Source: Streptomyces sp. B1I3
Lineage (GTDB): Bacteria > Actinomycetota > Actinomycetes > Streptomycetales > Streptomycetaceae
Length of the DNA: 64,000 bases
Direction: 5' to 3'
Assembly (NCBI RefSeq): GCF_030816615.1
Contig: NZ_JAUSYD010000001.1
Coordinates: forward strand, 3,100,001 to 3,164,000
The stretch's first letter is position 1, and the number at the start of each line of letters is the position of its first letter. Below, piece after piece: positions 53,179 through 61,284 of this stretch. The notes under the pieces were generated by a model. That model saw nothing but the letters and a program-made list of their open reading frames with translations, made no database searches and was not told the DNA's origin. A program made the position numbers and the translations under genes.

Positions 53179-54773
53179 CAGGCCTCGTCCTCCGGTGTTG
53201 CTTCGAGGTGACCGGCGGCGGCGCCGGTCATGGCCGAGCCCAGTTCCTCCGGGGTGATGGTGGCGGGGTCGGCGTCCGCGACGAGCCGGCCGCGGTACAT
53301 GACGCGCAGGGTGTCGGAGAGCCCGATGAGCTCGTCCAGGTCCGCCGAGATGAGCAGGACGGCGAGCCCGTCGCGGCGCGCCTCGCGGATCTGGTCCCAG
53401 ATCTGCGACTGCGCGCCGACGTCCACGCCCCGGGTGGGGTGGGCGGCGATCAGCAGCTTCGGGTTGTGGCTCATCTCGCGGCCGACGATCAGCTTCTGCT
53501 GGTTGCCGCCGGACAGGGAGCCCGCGGTGACCTCGATGCCCGGGGTGCGGACGTCGTACTCGCGGACGATGCGCTCGGTGTCGGCGCGCGCCGCCTTCGG
53601 GTCCAGCAGGAAGCCGCGGCTGTTGGGTTTCTCCGTGACGTGGCCGAGGATGCGGTTCTCCCACAGCGGGGCGTCCAGCAGGACGCCGTGCCGGTGGCGG
53701 TCCTCGGGGATGTACCCGATGCCGTCCTCGCGCCGCTTGCGGGTGGGGGCGTCCGAGATGTCGGCGGCGTCCAGGGTGATGACCCCGCTGTCCGGCTTCC
53801 GCATCCCGACGAGCGCCTCGATGAGCTCGGTCTGGCCGTTGCCCTCGACGCCCGCGATCCCGAGGACCTCACCCTTGTGGATGGTGAAGCTGACGTCGGA
53901 CAGGACGTCACGGACGACCCCGTCCGGGTCGGTCACGCTGAGGGAGAGCCCCTCGACGCCCAGCATCGGCACGTCCGTCACCGTGGACTCGCGCGTCTCG
54001 GGTGAGGGCAGCTCGCTCCCGACCATCAGCTCGGCGAGCTGCTTGGTCGTGGTGTTCGCGGGGTCGGCGGTGCCCACCGTCGTACCGCGCCGGATCACCG
54101 TGATCTCGTCGGCGACGGAGAGGACCTCTCCGAGCTTGTGCGAGATGAAGATGACGGTGAGACCCTCGGCCTTGAGCTCGCGGAGGTTCGCGAAGAGGGC
54201 GTCGACCTCCTGCGGGACGAGCACGGCGGTCGGCTCGTCCAGGATGAGGATGCGGGCTCCGCGGTAGAGGACCTTGAGGATCTCCACGCGCTGGCGGTCG
54301 GCGACCCCGAGGTCCTCGACGAGCGCGTCGGGCCTGACCCCCAGACCGTACGCCTCGGAGATCTCCTTGATCTTCTTGCGGGCGGCGGAGCCGATGCCGT
54401 GCAGCTTCTCGCCGCCGAGGACGACGTTCTCCAGGACGGTGAAGTTGTCGGCGAGCATGAAGTGCTGGTGCACCATGCCGATGCCGCGCGCGATGGCGTC
54501 GCCCGGGTTGGCGAACGACACCTGCTCGCCGTCCACGGCGATGGTCCCCTCGTCCGGCTTCTGCATGCCGTAGAGGATCTTCATCAGGGTGGACTTGCCG
54601 GCGCCGTTCTCACCGACGAGGGCGTGGACCGTGCCCTTGTGGACGGTGATGCCGATGTCGTGGTTGGCGACGACACCGGGGAAGCGCTTGGTGATGCCGT
54701 GCAGTTCTACGGCAGGGGGACTGCTGGACGCGTTGATGACGCACTCTCCTTGGCCGGACAGGAGCGGGGGCAC
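53178..54773 (-). CDS. Nucleoside ABC transporter ATPase with two ABC domains
   Basis: About 520-531 residues with two fused ABC domains. The first is complete (Walker A GENGAGKST, Walker B ILILDEPTAVL). The second is typically degenerate in its P-loop (GVEGNGQTEL) but has signature SGGNQQKLIVGRE. This is the RbsA/BmpA-type ATPase. The start is unclear. GTG 54773 has no SD, while a strong AAGGAG (54751-54746) is followed 8 bases later only by ATC (54737) in frame, just before NASSSPPAVELHG. First gene of the operon ATPase-permease-permease-cdd. Confidence 0.93.
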   Translation of the reverse strand: MPPLLSGQGECVINASSSPPAVELHGITKRFPGVVANHDIGITVHKGTVHALVGENGAGKSTLMKILYGMQKPDEGTIAVDGEQVSFANPGDAIARGIGMVHQHFMLADNFTVLENVVLGGEKLHGIGSAARKKIKEISEAYGLGVRPDALVEDLGVADRQRVEILKVLYRGARILILDEPTAVLVPQEVDALFANLRELKAEGLTVIFISHKLGEVLSVADEITVIRRGTTVGTADPANTTTKQLAELMVGSELPSPETRESTVTDVPMLGVEGLSLSVTDPDGVVRDVLSDVSFTIHKGEVLGIAGVEGNGQTELIEALVGMRKPDSGVITLDAADISDAPTRKRREDGIGYIPEDRHRHGVLLDAPLWENRILGHVTEKPNSRGFLLDPKAARADTERIVREYDVRTPGIEVTAGSLSGGNQQKLIVGREMSHNPKLLIAAHPTRGVDVGAQSQIWDQIREARRDGLAVLLISADLDELIGLSDTLRVMYRGRLVADADPATITPEELGSAMTGAAAGHLEATPEDEA

Positions 54774-54817
54774 AGGGGCAGAGGGGGCGGGGGTGAAGTT
54801 ATCGCGCCTGAGGGCTG

Positions 54818-54831
54818 TCTACACGCGTAGC
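54818..54831. promoter_or_regulatory. Nucleoside-regulon palindrome upstream of the ABC transporter operon
   Basis: TCTACACGCGTAGC, one mismatch from the core (54819-54830). On the minus strand it covers the -35 position of a promoter with -10 TAACTT (54801-54796), predicted start near 54789. Confidence 0.7.
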
Positions 54832-55018
54832 GCTGCCGAATCGTAAAGCGTAGGACCACCACCACGGTCCGGACGCGGGTCCGGCCCGGTACGAGCAGGG
54901 CACTGCGAGGGGCACAACTTCTTCGGTACTGCTTCGGTCTCGGTACTGCTCCGATGCCGCGCGGGCACTACTGGTCACCTGCGCACACCTCTGGGTGATT
55001 CTTCGACGAGCACCCCAC
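54832..55018. other. Intergenic DNA between BMP gene and ABC operon, with a short direct repeat
   Basis: No gene is evident. TCGGTACTGCTTCG (54923-54936) and TCGGTACTGCTCCG (54940-54953) are near-identical 14-mers 17 bases apart. With the terminator and operator on either side, this gap separates the lipoprotein transcript from the transporter operon. Confidence 0.4.
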
Positions 55019-55054
55019 GGGCCCGGAGCGGCGACGGGTGCGCGCTCCGGGCCC
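55019..55054 (-). terminator. 12-bp stem terminator after the BMP lipoprotein gene
   Basis: GGGCCCGGAGCG (55019-55030) pairs exactly with 55043-55054, 29 bases beyond the stop. In BMP-ABC loci such a hairpin commonly lets the binding protein be made in excess. Confidence 0.75.
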
Positions 55055-55083
55055 AGGGAGGACCGACGTGACGACCGGAGTCG

Positions 55084-56133
55084 TTACGGGGCGGTCTTGA
55101 CGGTGATCGTGCCGTCGATGATCTCCTTCTTCGCCTTGTCCACGGCCGCGATGACCTCGGTCATCTTGGTGAAGGCCGGGTTCGACGTGGCCAGGCCGAC
55201 GCCGTCCTTGGCGAGGCCGTAGCGGACCTCACCGGACTGCGGCTTGCCGTCCTGGACGGACTTGATCAGGTTGAAGACGGAGTCCTCGACGTCCTTGGTG
55301 ACCGAGGTCAGGATGGACTCCTTGTAGGCGGCGAGTCCTTCCTGCCGGTACTGGTCGGAGTCGACGCCGATGTTCCACTTGCCGGCCTTGGAGACGGCCT
55401 CGATGGCACCGGAACCGGCCAGACCGGCCGCCGAGTAGACCACGTCGGCGCCCTTGTCGAGCTGGCCCTGCGCGGCGGCCTTGCCGAGGTCCGGCTTGGA
55501 GAAGCCGTCGAAGTTCGGCGGCTGGGTCAGGTACTGCGCGAGCACCTTCACCGAGGGGTCGGCCTCCTTGACGCCCTGCTCGAAGCCGGCCTGGAACTTC
55601 TTGATCAGCGGAGTCTCGACACCGCCGATGAAGCCGACCGTCTTCGTCTTGGTGACCTTGGCGGCGGCGACACCGGCGAGGTAGGAGCCCTGCTCCTCGT
55701 TGAAGACGATGTTGGCGATGTTGTCGCCGGTCACCGAGGCGTCGTCGATGATGCCGAAGGTGGTCTTCGGGAACTTCGGGGCGACCTTCTTGATGGCGGG
55801 GGCGTAGGCGAAGCCGACACCGATCACCGGGTTGTTGCCGGCACGCGCCAGCGAGGTGAGGCGCTGGACCTTGTCCGCGTCCGACTCGCCCTCGGACGGC
55901 TCGGCCTCGGTGCCCTTGACCCCGAGGTCCTTCTGGGCCCTCTTCAGGCCCGCGTAGGCGGCGTCGTTGAACGACTGGTCGCCACGTCCGCCGATGTCGT
56001 ACGCGATGGCCGTCTTGTCGGCCTTGGAGTCGGAACTGCTGCTCGAGGAGGACGACTCGCCACACGCCGTGACGCTCAGCGCGAGTGCCGCGGACATAAC
56101 GCCCACGGTGGCAATCCTGGTGATCCGGCGCAA
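55084..56133 (-). CDS. BMP-family nucleoside-binding lipoprotein
   Basis: 349 residues from TTG 56133 (AAGGAG 8 bases upstream). Signal peptide with lipobox SVTAC (Cys about 24) and then a Ser-rich linker (GESSSSSSSSDSKADKT). The periplasmic-binding fold of the Med/BmpA/PnrA type has IAYDIGGRGDQSFNDAAYAG and GFIGGVETPLIKKFQAGFEQ. PnrA-type proteins bind purine nucleosides. The gene lies upstream of the ABC operon and has the regulon palindrome in its promoter. Confidence 0.94.
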   Translation of the reverse strand: MRRITRIATVGVMSAALALSVTACGESSSSSSSSDSKADKTAIAYDIGGRGDQSFNDAAYAGLKRAQKDLGVKGTEAEPSEGESDADKVQRLTSLARAGNNPVIGVGFAYAPAIKKVAPKFPKTTFGIIDDASVTGDNIANIVFNEEQGSYLAGVAAAKVTKTKTVGFIGGVETPLIKKFQAGFEQGVKEADPSVKVLAQYLTQPPNFDGFSKPDLGKAAAQGQLDKGADVVYSAAGLAGSGAIEAVSKAGKWNIGVDSDQYRQEGLAAYKESILTSVTKDVEDSVFNLIKSVQDGKPQSGEVRYGLAKDGVGLATSNPAFTKMTEVIAAVDKAKKEIIDGTITVKTAP

Positions 56134-56192
56134 GGGAAGGCTCCTTCAAACCTGACCGAAGCGCCTCTTCCGGCGCTGGTTTCGCGGCGATC

Positions 56193-56206
56193 GTAACGCG
56201 CGTAGA
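56193..56206. promoter_or_regulatory. Nucleoside-regulon palindrome (weaker) upstream of the BMP lipoprotein gene
   Basis: On the minus strand TCTACGCGCGTTAC: one arm perfect, two mismatches in the other. A -10-like TACGAT (56195-56190) overlaps its downstream edge, predicted start near 56183, leaving a 50-nt leader. Confidence 0.6.
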
Positions 56207-56271
56207 TGTCAGATAAGGACCTGTACGGAAGCCGTTATCGGATCGTCGCGAACAGGAGGTGTCCTGTCCGG

Positions 56272-57495
56272 TTACGAGCGGTTGCCGTCGAGCAGCGCAG
56301 CGGCGGTGAACAGTTCGACTCCGACGGTGATCGCCTCCTCGTCCACGTCGAAGTTGCCACGGTGCAGGTCCAGACCACGCGTGTCACCCGGGGTGCGCAC
56401 TCCGAGCCGGGCCATGGCACCCGGCACGTGCTCCAGGTACCAGGAGAAATCCTCACCGCCGAGGCTCTGTTCGGTGTCCTCGATCGCGTACGCGCCACGA
56501 CGCACGGTCATCGCGGCGTCGAGCAGGCCGATGGACTCCGCGTCGTTCACCACGGGCGGGACCCCGCGGACGTAGTCGATCACCGTCTTGGCCCGGTGCA
56601 TTCCGGCCACCTCGTCGATCGCCGCGTGAACCATGTCGGGCGCCTGCCGCCAGGTCTCCAGATCGAGGCAGCGAACCGTTCCGGACAGCTCGGCATGTTG
56701 CGGGACGACGTTGGGTGCGTGTCCCGTCACCAGCCGCCCCCAGGTGACGGCGAGCCCGGCCCGCGCGTCGACGCGCCGGGCCAGCAGCGCGGGGACGTCC
56801 AGGGCCACCCGGGCAGCCGCGGTGACCAGGTCCGTGGTCAGGTGCGGCCGGGCGGTGTGCCCGCCCGGGCCGTCCAGGGAGATCTCCAGCCGGTCGCAGG
56901 CGGAGGTGATCGCCCCGATCCGCAGCCCGACCTTCCCCACGTCCACCTTCGGGTCGCAGTGCACGCCGATGATCCTGCCTACGCCCTTCAGCGCCCCGGC
57001 GTCGATCGCGTCGGCCGCTCCGCCGGGCAGCACCTCCTCGGCGGGCTGGAACAGCAGCCGCACGGCGTGCGGCAGCAGCCCCTGCCGGTCGAGATCGCTG
57101 AGCACGAGCCCGGCGCCCAGCACGCAGGCGGTGTGGACGTCGTGTCCGCAGGCGTGCGCACGGTCGGGCACGGTGGACCGGTAGGAGACGCCCGCCTTGG
57201 TGTCCGGGATCGGCAGCGCGTCGATGTCCGCGCGCAGCGCCAGCATGGGCGTGACGCCGTCCCACTCCCCCACGTCACAGACGAGACCCGTGCCGCCGGG
57301 CAGTACTTCCGGCGCCAGGCCGGCCCTCTCCAGCCGCGCCTTGATGGCGGCGGTGGTGCGGAACTCCTGGTTGCCGAGCTCGGGGTGCATGTGGAGGTCA
57401 CGCCGGAACGCGATCAGCTCGGCACGGAGCTCGTCGGAGACGGTGCCGGGCATGGCGGCCTCGGCCTGGGGCGAGCGGGTCTTCAACTGGTTCAC
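56272..57495 (-). CDS. M20-family amidohydrolase
   Basis: 407 residues from GTG 57495 (GTG 57516 and ATG 57453 are alternatives; TACCCT ends 7 bases upstream of 57495, suggesting a leaderless start). Metallo-amidohydrolase of the aminoacylase/hippurate hydrolase group: metal-binding ACGHDVHTA, GVHCDP (with Cys/His ligand) and LGGEDFSWYL, base Glu in FQPAEEVLPGG. It may hydrolyse N-acyl amino acids. Although next to the BMP gene, it lacks the nucleoside palindrome in its own promoter. Confidence 0.9.
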   Translation of the reverse strand: MNQLKTRSPQAEAAMPGTVSDELRAELIAFRRDLHMHPELGNQEFRTTAAIKARLERAGLAPEVLPGGTGLVCDVGEWDGVTPMLALRADIDALPIPDTKAGVSYRSTVPDRAHACGHDVHTACVLGAGLVLSDLDRQGLLPHAVRLLFQPAEEVLPGGAADAIDAGALKGVGRIIGVHCDPKVDVGKVGLRIGAITSACDRLEISLDGPGGHTARPHLTTDLVTAAARVALDVPALLARRVDARAGLAVTWGRLVTGHAPNVVPQHAELSGTVRCLDLETWRQAPDMVHAAIDEVAGMHRAKTVIDYVRGVPPVVNDAESIGLLDAAMTVRRGAYAIEDTEQSLGGEDFSWYLEHVPGAMARLGVRTPGDTRGLDLHRGNFDVDEEAITVGVELFTAAALLDGNRS

Positions 57496-57691
57496 CCAGT
57501 CAAGGGTAGGCCCCACGTGCCTTCAACTGGCCACAGAACAACAAAAGTTCAGCCACCCAGGGGAACAGAAGGCGGTGTTGCGGCGTGTAACGGCGGATCG
57601 GGGTGGGTATGCTCCACCCTTTTCTGCCCAGCCTCACGACATGGGCCGTGTGTCGCCGGGGCCGGGTTCTCCTCACCGTCGCCCCCCGCGG

Positions 57692-58750
57692 TCATGGCAG
57701 CCTGAGCAGTTCCCGGAGCGTGCCGACGTATGCCTTGACGTCACGTTCCGCGGGCGGCGCGGGGCTGGCCGTCGTGACGGCCGGGGCAGGGGTGCGGCAG
57801 GGGCGGCAGAGGCCGTCGGGGAGGGCCTCCGGGCGGCCCGGCGCGCCGCACTGGGTGCATTCGACCATCGGGCGGTGCGGGGGCGTGCCTGGCGCGTCCG
57901 GGAGCGGGACGGCGGGCAGCCTGGGCGGGAGTTTGTCGCGGAGCCGGCGCCTGACGAACCCGACCGGCGAGTCGACGGCTGCCGGGAGCCCCGCGGCGAG
58001 CGTCCGGACCAGGTACTCGGCGTTCACGCCCCGCGCGAGCCAGGCGGCGGCAGCCTCCTCCAGCGCGACGCAGTCGGCGGCGGAGAGCGCGAGGCGGGCA
58101 TCGGCCCGGCCGAGCTGCGCGAGGGCGAGATAGGCGGGCGAGAGGGCGTCGCCCGCCTTCTCGTGCGGAGCAGGAGCCACCGCCGGTACGGGTGCCGGTT
58201 CCGGGCCCGGTTCCGGTTCCTGGGTCCGCTGCTGCGGTACGACGGGGGCGTCCGCCGTCCCGGGCGCCGACGGGGCAGCCGGGGCCGCCGGGGCCGCCGG
58301 AGCCGCGGCCACAGCCGGGGCCGCCGGGGTCGCGGCCACAGCCGGGGCGGCGCCGAGGAACGCGGCCCACCACTCGTTGTCCCGAGCGGTACGGGACCAG
58401 TAGGTGCGGGTGATCCAGCGGATCCGGCCGCCACCGGCGTCCGCCGGGCACCGCACGTGACGCAGGTGACCGGCCACCCCCAGGGCCCTCAGCGCGCTGC
58501 CGACCGCCATCTGCCCGTACAGGGGCAGGCTCCTGGCCAGTGACTTGATGTCCATGGCCGCCCCGTCGGGCAGGTGGTCGACGTATCCGGCGACGTACCG
58601 CTCACGCTCCGGCAGCGTGGCGAAGTCGTCCGGCCTGGGCGGGTGCTGGCCGGGCGCGGAGCGCTTGCCGTAGCCGGGGCCTGCCTTCGCGTACGGCCGG
58701 GAGGAGGGTGCGGGGGCGCGCAGGGCGGAGCTAATGTGCTGGATAGCCAC
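57692..58750 (-). CDS. Conserved Streptomyces protein: winged-helix-like N-terminus, Ala/Pro linker, zinc-ribbon-like C-terminus
   Basis: 352 residues from GTG 58750 (GGAAG upstream). About 40-120 resembles a winged helix (FATLPERERYVAGYVDHLPD, MAVGSALRALGVAGHLRHV). Then comes an Ala/Pro/Gln low-complexity stretch of about 80 residues, a helical segment (SAADCVALEEAAAAWLARG), and a Cys-x2-Cys...Cys-x2-Cys cluster (CTQCG...CRPC) that probably binds zinc. Proteins of this layout are widespread in the genus and often described as MarR- or helicase-like. The function is unknown. Confidence 0.75.
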   Translation of the reverse strand: MAIQHISSALRAPAPSSRPYAKAGPGYGKRSAPGQHPPRPDDFATLPERERYVAGYVDHLPDGAAMDIKSLARSLPLYGQMAVGSALRALGVAGHLRHVRCPADAGGGRIRWITRTYWSRTARDNEWWAAFLGAAPAVAATPAAPAVAAAPAAPAAPAAPSAPGTADAPVVPQQRTQEPEPGPEPAPVPAVAPAPHEKAGDALSPAYLALAQLGRADARLALSAADCVALEEAAAAWLARGVNAEYLVRTLAAGLPAAVDSPVGFVRRRLRDKLPPRLPAVPLPDAPGTPPHRPMVECTQCGAPGRPEALPDGLCRPCRTPAPAVTTASPAPPAERDVKAYVGTLRELLRLP

Positions 58751-59287
58751 GAGATCGTCTTCCGGATCTTGGGGTGAGACCCCGGCACGGTGCGACCAAC
58801 ACCACGTCGGGGTCGTTCAGTTGTGGGCACCGTAGACACTCGCGACGCTGCGCCGCAACTTGGTCACAATTAGTCATACTTGCTGGCTGTCGCAGGTTCG
58901 GCCGGGTGGGGAGGGTTTCCCCACCCTTCTTCTCCCTACCGGTCGACTACACGTCTCGGGGCCCGGCCCTCGGGCCCCGGCTCCCGAATCCCGAAGCTCG
59001 AGCGCCGGGCCCGCGCCGCCCACATACCTCCGAACGAGTGAACCGCCCGAACCCGGGGCTCGGGCGCCGAGCTTCGGGCGCCGAGCTTCGGGCGCCGAGC
59101 TTCGGAACCGCGACCCGGGACCGCAGTCCGGGGGCCGAGCCTCGGGACGCGCCTCCACGTCCTCGCGCCCCGCACACGGTGCGCCGCCCGGCACCGCTTC
59201 GACGGGGGCGAACCCGCCAGGGCGGAGCGGCTTCGACCGTCACGACCTCACTGATCAGGTCGACGATGCGTCTCCGTCAGCGCGCTC
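58751..59287. other. Gene-free, repeat-rich gap upstream of the hypothetical gene
   Basis: 537 bases with no convincing gene. The first part (58751-58910) should hold the promoter of the minus-strand gene ending at 57692 and is less GC-rich. From about 58960 to 59170 it is dense in CGGGC/GCCCG words and short inverted repeats, including the tandem repeat at 59061-59102. It is probably the 3' region of the glycopolymer operon. Confidence 0.5.
59061..59102. repeat. Three tandem copies of a 14-bp unit
   Basis: CGGGCGCCGAGCTT is repeated exactly three times (59061-59074, 59075-59088, 59089-59102). Imperfect and inverted versions flank it (for example CCGAAGCTCGAGCGCC near 58992-59007). Each unit has a GGCGCC palindrome. 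Copy number is likely variable between strains. Confidence 0.75.
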
Positions 59288-60328
59288 TCACCCCTCCGCC
59301 ACCGCCGTGACCCGCCACGGCGCCAGCCGCTGCACGTCCCTGGCCGTCTCCGTGACCCCGCGCAGGAAGCCCTGCGCGCGAGGGGACGCCGTGTCGCGCA
59401 GCCATTCGGGCGCTATGTCGCACACCGCGACCTTCACACCCGTGCCGACCAGGGCCAGCGGCAGTGTGTGGACCACCGTGGACGGGAAGCTCAGGACGGT
59501 GTGGCCGATCGGGCCGCGGCGGGCGATGAGCTCCAGGGGAAGGTCCGGGCGGACGATCTCCAGACCGGTGGCGGCCTCCAGGGCGTGGAGCTTGTCCGCG
59601 GCCTCCCGGCGGTGGGCGAAGTAGCGGGTCGCGCCGTGCGCGCGGGCCAGCGCCGCCACCGCCTCCTGGTACGGGACCGGGTCGACGACGCCCGTCTCCA
59701 CCAGTGACGTACCGACCATGTCGGCGCCCTTGGTGACGGACGGCGGGCCGAAGCGCTCCCGGGTCCAGGCGAAGGTGTTGGCGGTGACCTCGACGCCCTC
59801 CGGGGCCTCCACCGGCATCGCGGTGAACACCTCGACCGTGCGGTTCACCGAGGGGGTGAAGCTGCGGCGGGCGGCGGAGGTGACCGGGGCCAGCAGCAGT
59901 TCGCGGGGGCCCCTGCTGCCCCTGCGGTGCCAGCGCACGAGGCGTTCGCCGCCGGCCAGCTGCGCGACGAACTCCATGGTGGCCGTGCCGTCGTCGACCA
60001 CCGTGATCCGGCGGGTCCGGACCAGGGAGAGCAGCAGCTGCACGTACCGGGAGAAGGGGTCCCCTATGACGATGCGGTCCGCCTTGCGGATCAGTGCGGT
60101 CAGGGCGCGCAGGGCCTTCAGAGGCGCGCCGGTCTTCCCGCGCGCCTCCTGCCAGCGCACCGTGACGCCCTCGTCGCGGGCCAGCTCCGCCATCCTGCGC
60201 AGCTGGCCGCGCGACATCGGGTCGACCGGGGGGAGGACGACGACCGTGGTGTCGGGTCCTCCCCGGGCGTGGGTCCACTCCAGGACGTTCAGGAGCTGGA
60301 CCGGGCTCTCGACGAAGGCGAGGTTCAC
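59288..60328 (-). CDS. Polysialyltransferase-like glycosyltransferase
   Basis: 346 residues from GTG 60328. N-terminal NLAFVESPVQLLNVLEW and VVDDGTATMEFV recall the GT52 / alpha-2,8-polysialyltransferase family (DDG motif). VLSFPSTVVHTLPLAL near residue 270 corresponds to the HP/SS-type CMP-binding part. It would use CMP-nonulosonate made by the two upstream genes to build a wall polymer. It is the last gene of a four-gene operon, with 11 bases after neuB. Confidence 0.75.
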   Translation of the reverse strand: MNLAFVESPVQLLNVLEWTHARGGPDTTVVVLPPVDPMSRGQLRRMAELARDEGVTVRWQEARGKTGAPLKALRALTALIRKADRIVIGDPFSRYVQLLLSLVRTRRITVVDDGTATMEFVAQLAGGERLVRWHRRGSRGPRELLLAPVTSAARRSFTPSVNRTVEVFTAMPVEAPEGVEVTANTFAWTRERFGPPSVTKGADMVGTSLVETGVVDPVPYQEAVAALARAHGATRYFAHRREAADKLHALEAATGLEIVRPDLPLELIARRGPIGHTVLSFPSTVVHTLPLALVGTGVKVAVCDIAPEWLRDTASPRAQGFLRGVTETARDVQRLAPWRVTAVAEG

Positions 60329-60339
60329 CGGTCGGCCCG

Positions 60340-61272
60340 TCAGACCGCGACCGGCTCGGCCGGGGCGCTGTCGCTCTCGGCGACGACGCCCGCGACCCGG
60401 CGGAGCTTCTTCATCGGGCCGAGCTCCGACTCGTACACCTTCTTGACGCCGTCACCGAGCGACGCCTCGATGGTGCGGATGTCGCGGACCAGGCGCGTGA
60501 GGCCCTGGGGCTCGACGGAGGCGGCCTGGTCGGAGCCCCACATGGCGCGGTCCAGGGTGATGTGGCGCTCGACGAAGGTGGCGCCGAGCGCGACCGCTGC
60601 CAGCGTGGTCTGCAGGCCGGTCTCGTGGCCGCTGTAGCCGATCGGGACGTTCGGGTACTCCTGCTGCAGGGTGTTGATGACCCGCAGGTTCAGCTCCTCG
60701 GCCTTCGCCGGGTACGTCGACGTGGCGTGGCAGAGCAGGATGTTGTCGCTGCCGAGGACCTCGACCGCGTGCCGGATCTGACGCGGGGTGGACATACCGG
60801 TCGAGAGGATCACGGTGCGGCCGGTGGCGCGCAGGGCGCGCAGGAGCTCGTCGTCGGTGAGGGAGGCGGAGGCCACCTTGTGCGCCGGGACGTCGAACTT
60901 CTCCAGGAAGGCGACGGCCTCGGTGTCCCACGGGGAGGCGAACCAGTCGATGCCGCGCTTGGCGCAGTGCTCGGAGATGGCCTGGTACTCGGCCTCGCCG
61001 AACTCGACGCGGTGGCGGTAGTCGATGTACGTCATGCGGCCCCAAGGGGTGTCGCGCTCGATGTCCCACTGGTCGCGCGGGGTGCAGATCTCCGGGGTGC
61101 GCTTCTGGAACTTCACGGCGTCGCAGCCGGCGTCGGCGGCCACGTCGATCAGCGCGAGCGCGTTGTCGAGGTCGCCGTTGTGGTTGATGCCGATCTCGCC
61201 GGTCACGTAGACGGGGTTGCCGGGGCCCGCGGTGCGGGAGCCGAAGGTGCGCAGGCGGGAGGTGCTGCTCAT
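60340..61272 (-). CDS. neuB: Nonulosonic acid synthase (NeuB family)
   Basis: 310 residues: a TIM barrel that condenses PEP with a hexose derivative (ManNAc for Neu5Ac, or mannose-6-phosphate for Kdn-9-phosphate). Motifs are GEIGINHNGDLDNAL, DAVKFQKRTP and ILLCHATSTYPA. Only the barrel is present. The C-terminal SAF/antifreeze-like domain of classical bacterial NeuB is missing, and the protein ends about 40-60 residues earlier than the usual 340-350. Substrate is therefore uncertain. S. coelicolor has a Kdn-containing teichulosonic acid in its wall, which makes Kdn plausible. Confidence 0.9.
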   Translation of the reverse strand: MSSTSRLRTFGSRTAGPGNPVYVTGEIGINHNGDLDNALALIDVAADAGCDAVKFQKRTPEICTPRDQWDIERDTPWGRMTYIDYRHRVEFGEAEYQAISEHCAKRGIDWFASPWDTEAVAFLEKFDVPAHKVASASLTDDELLRALRATGRTVILSTGMSTPRQIRHAVEVLGSDNILLCHATSTYPAKAEELNLRVINTLQQEYPNVPIGYSGHETGLQTTLAAVALGATFVERHITLDRAMWGSDQAASVEPQGLTRLVRDIRTIEASLGDGVKKVYESELGPMKKLRRVAGVVAESDSAPAEPVAV

Positions 61273-61284
61273 GGTGGTGCTTCC

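Noticed and set aside
59061..59102. CRISPR-like array
   Set aside because: Copies are 14 bp and directly contiguous, with no spacers and no cas genes in the window.
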